Origin: Bryobacterales bacterium
GTDB lineage: Bacteria > Acidobacteriota > Terriglobia > Bryobacterales > Bryobacteraceae
Assembly: GCA_016789785.1 (NCBI GenBank)
Contig: JAEUQE010000363.1
Span: 1-5,713, forward strand
Reading direction: 5' to 3'
Length of the DNA stretch: 5,713 nt
This document shows, one piece after another, positions 1 to 4,764 of the stretch. The position numbers were made by a program, and so were the translations under genes. Numbering within the stretch: the stretch's first letter is position 1; every line of letters starts with the position of its first letter. The notes beneath the pieces were generated by a model. It saw nothing but the letters and a program-made list of their open reading frames with translations. It searched no databases and had not been told where the DNA came from.

Positions 1-27
1 TCTCACAGTAACTCGGCGCCGGCTACG

Positions 28-70
28 GTAACGCAGACTTCAGTCTGCCGCCTCGACACTCATGTCGAGG
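28..70 (+). repeat. Two-hairpin REP-like element, left copy
   Basis: Hairpin A is at 33-48: arms GCAGACT and AGTCTGC, 7 perfect pairs with a 2-nt loop TC. Hairpin B follows at 51-70: arms CCTCGACA and TGTCGAGG, 8 perfect pairs with loop CTCA. The pair resembles the copy at 555-596 read on the other strand. Over 28-63 against the reverse complement of 561-596 I count about 28 of 36 bases identical by eye. Several differences are compensatory and keep the stems paired. There is no T-run, so it is not a classical intrinsic terminator. A dispersed REP/BIME-type repeat is the best reading. Confidence 0.7.
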
Positions 71-159
71 CCCGTGCCCGGGGCCAGCGAATCGCCTCTT
101 GTGGATCATCAGCCCTCGACCACCAGCGTTCTTCAGCCCGGCCCGCCGACCCCGCCTTC
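71..159 (+). repeat. Degenerate part-copy of the tandem repeat unit
   Basis: This stretch resembles the second half of the 177-bp unit. The shared anchors are CGGGGCC, GAATC and GTGGATCATC followed by GCCCTCGACC, seen at 79-120 and again at about 263-305. The offset is 184 bp at GTGGATCATC instead of 177, so a small insertion or deletion separates this copy from the regular array. Similarity fades after about 125. It is probably the oldest, most decayed unit. Confidence 0.55.
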
Positions 160-336
160 ATCGCGCGTTTTCGTTCACCTCGCCCTGCACCGACGAGGCG
201 ACCGGGACGAGTCTCGGCACGGCAGGCATATGGTAACTCCGTAGAGCAGAAGGAACCGCAATCGGGGCCGAGGAATCACCCCAGGTGGATCATCGGCCCT
301 CGACCGGAAGGGCACCCGGCTCGTAGAACCTCGACG
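160..336 (+). repeat. 177-bp tandem repeat, copy 1
   Basis: First full unit. It aligns without gaps to 337-513, with about 11 mismatches by eye (roughly 94% identity). It contains a short hairpin at 202-217 (arms CCGGGA and TCTCGG, one G-T wobble, loop CGAG), the minus-strand equivalent of hairpin B in the flanking elements. By codon position in the gspK frame, the mismatches fall 3, 4 and 4 on positions 1, 2 and 3. Purifying selection on a protein would favour position 3, so the unit looks non-coding. Confidence 0.85.
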
Positions 337-513
337 ATCGTGCATTTTCGTTCAGCTCGCCCTGCACCGACGAGACGACCGGGACGAGTCTCGGCGCGGC
401 AGGCATATAGCAACTCCGTAGAGCAGAAGGAACCGCAATCGGGGCCGAGGAATCACCCCAGGTGGATCATCGGCAGTCGGCCGGAAGGGCGCCCGGCTCG
501 TAGAACCTCGACG
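337..513 (+). repeat. 177-bp tandem repeat, copy 2
   Basis: Second full unit, directly abutting copy 1 with the period kept exactly (for example TTTTCGTTCA at 168, 345 and 522). The hairpin at 379-394 repeats the one in copy 1. An in-frame GTG at 340 sits near its left edge, and a naive start there would give gspK an N-terminal extension of 93 residues made of repeat translation. I do not accept that start. Confidence 0.88.
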
Positions 514-581
514 ATCGTGCATTTTCGTTCAGCTCGCCCTGCCCCGACGAGACGACCGAAACGAGTCTCGGTGCGGCAGGC
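514..581 (+). repeat. 177-bp tandem repeat, truncated copy 3
   Basis: The first 68 bp or so of the unit match copy 2 with about four mismatches. Similarity stops at GGCAGGC (575-581). Copies 1 and 2 continue with ATAT, while this copy continues into the second arm of a perfect palindrome. The break inside a palindrome arm suggests the full palindrome is the ancestral form and that copies 1 and 2 lost it, or that rearrangement happened at the hairpin. Confidence 0.8.
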
Positions 582-596
582 TCAAGCCTGCGCTAC
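555..596 (-). repeat. Two-hairpin REP-like element, right copy (inverted)
   Basis: On the minus strand, hairpin A is the palindrome at 576-591 (arms GCAGGCT and AGCCTGC, 2-nt loop). Hairpin B lies at 555-572 (arms ACCGAGA and TTTCGGT, one G-T wobble, 4-nt loop CTCG). Compared with the left copy, one pair of hairpin A changes from A-T to G-C. In hairpin B three of the seven aligned pairs change on both sides yet stay paired, and the tetraloop stays CTC followed by a purine. The element ends 22 bp before the proposed gspK start. Confidence 0.7.
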
Positions 597-618
597 TCCC
601 GCGGACCCGCCCGCACCC

Positions 619-1629
619 GTGTCGACGCCCGCTCCTCCCCTTCGCGCAAGCAGAGGCGGCGCACTCCTCGCTGTGCTCTGGCTCTCCGCCGCCCTCTCCG
701 CAATCGCTTTCTCGGTCGCCACCACCGTCCGCGGCGAAGTGGAGCGCTCCGCCACCGCGACCGACGGACTCAAGAGCTACTTCCTCGCTCGCGGCGCCAT
801 CGAACGCACGCTGCTCTGGATCATGTGGAGCGAGCAGTACCGCAACCCTGACGGCAGCTATCGCTACTACACCCCAGGCACGCGCGCTTTGACCCTGCAG
901 TTCCCGGCCGGTGTGGTGGATGTGCGCCTGATTCCCGAAGCCGCCAAACTCAACATCAACACCATCCGTCCCGAGGAGCTCTTCGCCCTGCTCGCCGCTC
1001 TCGGCGCGCCACCCGAGCGGGCACGCGTGATCACCGCCGGCATCCTCGACTGGCGAACGCCGGCTCCACAAGGGATTACCGAGTTCGACCAGTATTATCT
1101 GACCCGTGTTCCGACTTTTCTGGCGCGCCACGCGTCCATAGAAGAGATCGAGGAAGTGTTGAACGTAAGAGGCATGACGCCAGAGCTATTTCATGGCACT
1201 TGGGACCGTGATCGCGACGGGAAATTGATTCCCCGCGCGGGCCTCAAGGACTGTCTCTCTGCGTATTCCGGGGGCGCACAGGTGGATGTGAATTCCGCGC
1301 AACCGGAGACGCTTCTCGCCCTTGGGCTGCCGCCGGATGCGGTTTTCGCAATCACACAGGCCCGCCGGATCGCCCCCTTTCAGAACAACGATCAACTACG
1401 CTTCCTCACGGCGCAGCTCGGGCCGCTCGCCGGCCGGCTGTTTGCCGGCATGGGATCGATCGTCACAATTCGCGCCACGGCCCGGATGCGGCTTCCGAAC
1501 GGCCAATTGAGCGACATGAAACGCACCGTCGCCGCCGTGGTGAAGCTGGCCCCGTCCACCAGAGACGCTCCCTATCACGTGATCCGCTGGTACGACCAGG
1601 CCGGCATGCAGCCGGGAGAATTGCAGTGA
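619..1629 (+). CDS. gspK: Type II secretion minor pseudopilin GspK
   Basis: GspK is the large minor pseudopilin that, with GspI and GspJ, caps the T2SS pseudopilus. From GTG 619 the product is 336 aa, close to the roughly 330 aa usual for the family. Residues 1-13 form a short leader with Arg9 and Arg12, ending in Arg-Gly. Residues 14-37 are the hydrophobic helix (GALLAVLWLSAAL...). Predicted prepilin-peptidase cleavage is after Gly13. Mature position 5 is Ala instead of the usual Glu, as is normal for GspK. The body shows the helix-hairpin-helix/SAM-like motifs LNINT (111-115) and VDVNS (222-226), and the family's D-W...Y-Y stretch (144-160). A DRDRDG motif at 196-201 could bind calcium. The start is uncertain: no Shine-Dalgarno site precedes GTG 619, and the frame is open upstream, but that part is repeat sequence. 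GTG 571 is a weaker alternative inside a hairpin. Confidence 0.85.
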   Translation: MSTPAPPLRASRGGALLAVLWLSAALSAIAFSVATTVRGEVERSATATDGLKSYFLARGAIERTLLWIMWSEQYRNPDGSYRYYTPGTRALTLQFPAGVVDVRLIPEAAKLNINTIRPEELFALLAALGAPPERARVITAGILDWRTPAPQGITEFDQYYLTRVPTFLARHASIEEIEEVLNVRGMTPELFHGTWDRDRDGKLIPRAGLKDCLSAYSGGAQVDVNSAQPETLLALGLPPDAVFAITQARRIAPFQNNDQLRFLTAQLGPLAGRLFAGMGSIVTIRATARMRLPNGQLSDMKRTVAAVVKLAPSTRDAPYHVIRWYDQAGMQPGELQ

Positions 1630-1632
1630 GGG
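1628..1632 (+). promoter_or_regulatory. Ribosome binding site of gspL overlapping the gspK stop
   Basis: GAGGG lies 7 nt before ATG 1640 and its first two bases are part of the gspK TGA (1627-1629). The overlap implies that ribosomes ending gspK pass directly over the gspL initiation site, which favours coupled translation. Confidence 0.6.
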
Positions 1633-1639
1633 AATCGGC

Positions 1640-2953
1640 ATGAGCAGCGGGCTGCGCTCCTGGCTTGCGTTTGGCACAGGTGTTGGCATCGAAATCGCCG
1701 GCGCCGATCTTCGCGTGGCTGTCGTGAGAGTGCGTCCGTCCGGCATCGATGTGCTTGGAACGTTGCTGATCGAACACTATCAGGAACGGCCTGCCGCCGA
1801 ATGGGGCAACGAGTACATGGCCTTTCTACGGCAACATGGAGCGAGCCACCTCTCGGCCACCGTGGCATTGCCTCGCCGCGAAGTGATTGTTCGAACCATC
1901 GCGCTCCCCGGCGTGGGCAGCAGTGAAATCGAGGCCGCGTTGCTGCTCCAGGTCGACACGCTGCACCCCTATCCGGAAGGCGAAGCGGCATGGTCGTGGG
2001 CAAAGCTGACCGATTCAGGATCCGTGCTGGCCGGCCTCGCGCGCCAATCCGTGATTGACCGCTATGCCGAACGATTCGCCGAGGCAGGCGTGAAAATCGC
2101 CAGCTTCAGTTTTTCGGCGGCACTCTACTACGGCGCCCTGCGTCTCATGGCGACGCCTCCGCGGGAAGGCTTTGCCGGTTTGACCGAAACACCGAACGGC
2201 GTCGAGGTCTACGGTGAGAGCACGGCGCGTCCGGTCTACTCCGCCACCTATCTTGAGCCGTGGGAACGCGCCGCGGTCCTTGCGATTTCCGAACTCCGTC
2301 TGACTTCCGCAGTTCAACCGCGGGAACTCGTCGAACTCATTCCCCCTCCGCGACGAGTTCCCGCAGCGGATGCGCCGCTCACACGTTCGCACACGCTGGC
2401 CTATCTGGCGGCGCTGGCAGCCGCATGCCCGCGTCTGGCTTTGCCCATCAACCTGCTTCCCGCATCCATGCGCGTGCAGAGTTCGCGCTGGATCTACGTC
2501 CCGACCATCATTCTCGGTGTGTTGCTGATCGCGGGACTTGCGGCGTTGGGCATGTACTCGCGCTACGAAGATCAGAAGTACTTGAAGGCTCTGGAAGCGG
2601 AGATCGCATCACTGGAGCCCCGTGCGAAGATGGTGTCGCGGCTGGATTCGCGCACCGAGCAGGCTCGCAAGCAGGTCGAGTTGCTCGATCGCTTCCAGTC
2701 CCGGACGAAGACGGATCTGGAGGCATTGCGCGAAGCGACGAAAGTGATCGCCCCACCCGCCTGGTTGAATACTCTCGAACTCAGCCGCACTGCGATGGTT
2801 GTTGCCGGGGAAGCGGATCAGGCGACGGGGCTGCTGAAAGCTCTGGATAGTTCGCCGCAGTTTCAAGGCTCGGAATTCCTGGTGCCTCTCAGCCGCATGG
2901 GCAACACCGAAGTGTTTCGCATCCGGTCCGCGCGTGAAGGAGCTGAGCAATGA
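1640..2953 (+). CDS. gspL: GspL-like assembly-platform protein (PilM-like plus PilN-like)
   Basis: GspL is an inner-membrane T2SS protein whose cytoplasmic part binds the GspE ATPase and whose periplasmic part pairs with GspM. This 437-aa product has the expected plan. Residues 12-240 form a PilM/GspL actin-like domain, starting with a G-x-G-x-G-I-E-I strand and including the PilM-type stretch around 74-120 (VALPRREV, then IALPGVGSSEIEAAL, then HPYPEG). NLLP at 271-274 precedes one membrane segment at about 284-306. A charged coiled coil runs about 309-370, followed by a small PilN-like alpha/beta domain to the C-terminus. The second nucleotide-binding motif of true PilM (D-x-G near the middle) is not apparent around 176-200, so ATP binding is doubtful, as in GspL. 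It follows gspK by 10 nt and overlaps gspM by 4 nt. A PilM-PilN fusion of a pilus system is an equally valid description. Confidence 0.82.
   Translation: MSSGLRSWLAFGTGVGIEIAGADLRVAVVRVRPSGIDVLGTLLIEHYQERPAAEWGNEYMAFLRQHGASHLSATVALPRREVIVRTIALPGVGSSEIEAALLLQVDTLHPYPEGEAAWSWAKLTDSGSVLAGLARQSVIDRYAERFAEAGVKIASFSFSAALYYGALRLMATPPREGFAGLTETPNGVEVYGESTARPVYSATYLEPWERAAVLAISELRLTSAVQPRELVELIPPPRRVPAADAPLTRSHTLAYLAALAAACPRLALPINLLPASMRVQSSRWIYVPTIILGVLLIAGLAALGMYSRYEDQKYLKALEAEIASLEPRAKMVSRLDSRTEQARKQVELLDRFQSRTKTDLEALREATKVIAPPAWLNTLELSRTAMVVAGEADQATGLLKALDSSPQFQGSEFLVPLSRMGNTEVFRIRSAREGAEQ
2937..2942 (+). promoter_or_regulatory. Ribosome binding site of gspM inside the gspL 3' end
   Basis: AAGGAG lies 7 nt before ATG 2950, within the last codons of gspL. 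The ATGA overlap (start at 2950, gspL stop TGA at 2951-2953) is a typical arrangement for translational coupling and should keep GspL and GspM close to equal amounts, which fits their partnership in one complex. Confidence 0.7.
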
Positions 2954-3543
2954 AGCTCTCTGAACGCGATCGCCGTGCAGTGCTGCTGTTGGGCTGCGCT
3001 GTTATCGGTGTGCTGCTGTATGTGCTGATCACCGACGCGCCCACGGGGACCGCGAGCACCGTATCTCCACAAGAAGTAATCTCGGTCACCGAGAAGCGTC
3101 TCGACCGCATGCGGCAGATCAGCGCGCAGGTGCCGGGCCGCGAAGAGGTCTACAAGAAGATTTCCGAGCAGCTCGCGCAACGTGAAAAACGCGTGTTGAC
3201 GGCCGACACAGCAGCGCAGGCACAAGCCCAGTTGCTGACGATCATTCGCCGCGTGGCCAGCGCGCAGAATCCCCGCGTCGAGATCCGCAACAGCGAGTTC
3301 GGCCAGGTGAAGGCCTTCGGTGATCATTACGGCGAGGTGCCCGTATCGATCAACATGGAGTGCGCGATTGAACAACTGCTGAATATCATCACCGAGATGA
3401 CCTCGCAGCCCGAGCTTGTGGCGCTGCAAGAGCTGCGCGTCTACTCGGCGAATCAGAAGCAGAAGACGACGAACGTGCGCATGACCGTGTCGGCCGTGGT
3501 TCCGAAAAAGCTGGTGCCCGAACGGAAAGGAGTAGCGTTTTGA
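2950..3543 (+). CDS. gspM: GspM/PilO-like inner-membrane assembly protein
   Basis: The product is a 197-aa bitopic membrane protein of the GspM/PilO type, which dimerises with GspL/PilN in the periplasm. Residues 1-9 are a short charged cytoplasmic tail and 10-28 a single hydrophobic segment (VLLLGCAVIGVLLYVLI). Residues 40-82 are a charged coiled coil. Residues 85-185 fit a ferredoxin-like domain, with a helix at 85-104, VPVSINMEC at 130-138, a second helix at 139-152, and a closing strand at 175-184 (NVRMTVSAV). Sequence identity in this family is low, so the call rests on size, topology and position between gspL and a gspC-like gene. The length is nearer to PilO (about 200) than to a typical GspM (160-180). 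The start is fixed by the ATGA overlap and a strong AAGGAG. Confidence 0.75.
   Translation: MKLSERDRRAVLLLGCAVIGVLLYVLITDAPTGTASTVSPQEVISVTEKRLDRMRQISAQVPGREEVYKKISEQLAQREKRVLTADTAAQAQAQLLTIIRRVASAQNPRVEIRNSEFGQVKAFGDHYGEVPVSINMECAIEQLLNIITEMTSQPELVALQELRVYSANQKQKTTNVRMTVSAVVPKKLVPERKGVAF
3526..3532 (+). promoter_or_regulatory. Strong ribosome binding site that fixes a TTG start
   Basis: AAAGGAG sits 7 nt before TTG 3540, inside the end of gspM. The TTG overlaps the gspM stop as TTGA (3540-3543). No in-frame ATG or GTG lies nearby, and the TTG start gives a clean M-R-K-K plus hydrophobic N-terminus. The site therefore decides the start of the next gene. Confidence 0.75.
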
Positions 3544-4253
3544 GAAAGAAACTGTGGTTTCTGAACCTGCTCCTGATTGCCGGCATCGCTCTGCTCGGCC
3601 GCGAGTTACATACGAATTGGAAGGCCGCGCGGGAACGGGAAAAGAAGTTCGCCACCCGGCCCGCGCCCGCACCTGGCGCTGCGATTCCCGCAACCGCCAT
3701 GCCCACGCCACCGCCGCCAACACCGGTTCAGGCGGCGGGCTATGCCGACGTTGCGCAGATGATGCTGTTCTCGAAGGATCGCAACCCCTCCGTGGCGGTG
3801 GAAGCGCCGCCCCCGAAACAACAACCCGCGTTTCCGCGTTTCTACGGCGCGATGAACCTCGGCGATGGCATGATGGCGATCCTGAGCGATGGACCCAGCC
3901 AGCAGAAGCCGTTCCAGCCGGGCGAGAAGGTGGGCGAATACAAGCTGACGGAGATCGGCGAAGACACGCTGGTCTTTGAATGGGACGGTAAGAAGTTCCC
4001 CAAGAAGTTTTCGGAACTGGCCGACCGCAACGAAGTGGCAGTGGACTCGACCCCGAGATCTCCCGTTGCAGCCGCCGCGCCTCCACCGCCTCCGAAGCCC
4101 TCCGGTCCCGGGCCTGGAACCGACATGGGCGGCGGTTTTGCGGCGTGCAATGCCGGAGACACGTCGCCGGCCGGAACCGTGATTAACAACATGCGCAAAG
4201 TGGTGACCGAAACACCGTTCTCGAAGGTGTGCCGCTGGGAGCCCGTGAAGTAA
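3540..4253 (+). CDS. gspC: GspC/PilP-like periplasmic linker protein with HR domain
   Basis: The 237-aa product looks like a GspC-type protein linking the inner-membrane platform to the secretin. Residues 1-5 are basic and 6-20 a membrane segment. Residues 40-65 are a Pro/Ala linker. YADVAQMMLF (68-77) resembles the stretch that precedes the HR region in GspC. Residues about 97-160 fit the beta-rich HR domain (FYGAMNLGDG, MMAILSDG, F-x-PGEKVGEYKL, IGEDTLVFEWDGKK), which in the family contacts the GspD N0 domain. There is no PDZ domain. Instead a second Pro-rich linker (174-193) leads to a 35-residue tail bounded by Cys203 and Cys231 (CNAGDTSPAGT ... CRWEPVK), probably a disulfide in the periplasm. 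The gene starts with TTG and overlaps gspM by 4 nt. PilP is the alternative name; HR and PilP share a fold. Confidence 0.68.
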   Translation: MRKKLWFLNLLLIAGIALLGRELHTNWKAAREREKKFATRPAPAPGAAIPATAMPTPPPPTPVQAAGYADVAQMMLFSKDRNPSVAVEAPPPKQQPAFPRFYGAMNLGDGMMAILSDGPSQQKPFQPGEKVGEYKLTEIGEDTLVFEWDGKKFPKKFSELADRNEVAVDSTPRSPVAAAAPPPPPKPSGPGPGTDMGGGFAACNAGDTSPAGTVINNMRKVVTETPFSKVCRWEPVK

Positions 4254-4260
4254 GAAGGAG
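4253..4260 (+). promoter_or_regulatory. Ribosome binding site of the small secreted protein gene
   Basis: AGAAGGAG, starting on the last base of the gspC stop codon TAA, lies 6 nt before ATG 4267. The strong site and the 13-nt gap show that this small gene is translated as part of the operon and is not a chance reading frame. Confidence 0.7.
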
Positions 4261-4266
4261 CTATAC

Positions 4267-4740
4267 ATGAAGAGGATCTGGTTGACGTTCGCATTGAGCG
4301 CGGCTGTTTGTTTCGCTGTCGCGGAGCAGAAGCAGGCGGAAACGAAAGCGCCGGTGAAGTCGAAGACCGCGCCCACGAAGTCATCTCCCACCAAGACAGC
4401 TTCCGCGGCGAAGAAGCCCGCGCCGAAGCCGCAGCCCATCACCATTCCGAAAGACGCCAAAGAGATTTCACCCGGTACCTTCCGCCATGTGGACGCGAAA
4501 GGCCAGGCCTGGATCTACCAGCAGACACCGTTTGGATTGATGAGGGGGCCGGAGCCCAAGGACGCGCATCAGGATCCGATTCCCACCGATTGGACCGCCA
4601 CCGAAGAGGGCGACTCGATTACCTTTGAGCGTCCATGGCCCTTCGGCGGAAGTAAGCGCTGGACCGTGAAGAAGGCCGAGATGACCGGAACGGAACAGGC
4701 CGTGTGGCAGCGTCTTCAAGCCGCCAAGCAGAGCAAGTAG
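4267..4740 (+). CDS. Small secreted protein of unknown function between gspC-like gene and gspD
   Basis: I do not recognise a named family. The 157-aa product starts with a signal peptide (KR at 2-3, hydrophobic 4-18, likely cleavage after AVA at 17-19). Cys15 is not in a lipobox, because Val precedes it, so a lipoprotein is unlikely. Residues 20-60 are a flexible Lys/Ala/Pro/Thr-rich linker with strong positive charge. Residues 61-150 form a small domain rich in aromatics: SPGTFRHVDAKGQAWIY (69-84), TPFG (87-90), and FERPWPFGGSKRW (120-132). The W-I-Y-x-x-TPFG pattern is one I associate with conserved hypothetical proteins of Acidobacteriota, from memory only. It has its own strong ribosome binding site, follows the gspC-like gene by 13 nt and precedes gspD by 24 nt. 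A periplasmic role with the secretin is an inference from position; the basic linker could touch peptidoglycan or membrane. Confidence 0.85.
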   Translation: MKRIWLTFALSAAVCFAVAEQKQAETKAPVKSKTAPTKSSPTKTASAAKKPAPKPQPITIPKDAKEISPGTFRHVDAKGQAWIYQQTPFGLMRGPEPKDAHQDPIPTDWTATEEGDSITFERPWPFGGSKRWTVKKAEMTGTEQAVWQRLQAAKQSK

Positions 4741-4752
4741 CAGGAAGCACAA

Positions 4753-4757
4753 AGAGG
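4753..4757 (+). promoter_or_regulatory. Ribosome binding site of gspD
   Basis: AGAGG (with a preceding A) lies 7 nt before ATG 4765 in the 24-nt gap after the upstream stop. It supports ATG 4765, which also gives a good signal peptide (basic R3-R4 and a hydrophobic core). Confidence 0.55.
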
Positions 4758-4764
4758 CAAACGC

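Larger units (their letters stand above)
1..618. other. Repeat-rich stretch without a recognisable gene, upstream of gspK
   Basis: No protein domain, RNA gene or convincing promoter is visible here. The stretch consists of an outer hairpin element, a 177-bp-period tandem array, a second inverted hairpin element, and about 22 bp of GC-rich spacer before GTG 619. The gspK frame is open from base 1, but its translation is only repeated Arg/Pro/Ala-rich sequence with no known fold. The upstream gene of the operon (gspJ would be expected) must end before or very near the left edge. Confidence 0.7.

Noticed and set aside
1..31. C-terminal tail of an upstream gspJ ending at TAA 9-11 or TAA 29-31
   Set aside because: Both stops are possible, but fewer than ten codons are visible in either frame, and the second lies in the hairpin element. 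There is not enough to call a gene end.
33..70. Intrinsic terminator made of the two adjacent hairpins
   Set aside because: Stems are strong, but neither is followed by a T-run on either strand. The inverted covarying copy at 555-596 points to a repeat element instead.
62..244. Small open frame of 60 codons on +
   Set aside because: It lies in the decayed repeat and hairpin B, has no ribosome binding site or recognisable domain, and its Pro/Arg-rich composition is typical of GC-rich non-coding DNA.
400..412. -10-like TATAGC box (406-411) as the gspK promoter
   Set aside because: No matching -35 box is found at a sensible distance, and the same place in copy 1 reads differently (TATGGT). Support is too weak to list.
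71..581. CRISPR array
   Set aside because: The unit is 177 bp and continuous, with no short direct repeats separated by unique spacers and no cas genes in the window.
340..618. gspK starting at GTG 340, giving a 429-aa protein with a 59-residue internal repeat
   Set aside because: The extra part is translation of the 177-bp repeat and the hairpin element, with no codon-position bias between copies. The prepilin leader logic and family length favour GTG 619.
2863..4086. 407-codon open frame on the minus strand
   Set aside because: It is antisense to gspM and the gspC-like gene, whose sense products show membrane segments, domains and coupled starts. The antisense product is Arg/Ser-rich without a recognisable fold.
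3606..4460. 284-codon open frame on the minus strand
   Set aside because: It is antisense across the gspC-like gene and the secreted protein gene. It has a low-complexity Gly/Arg/His composition and no start signal.
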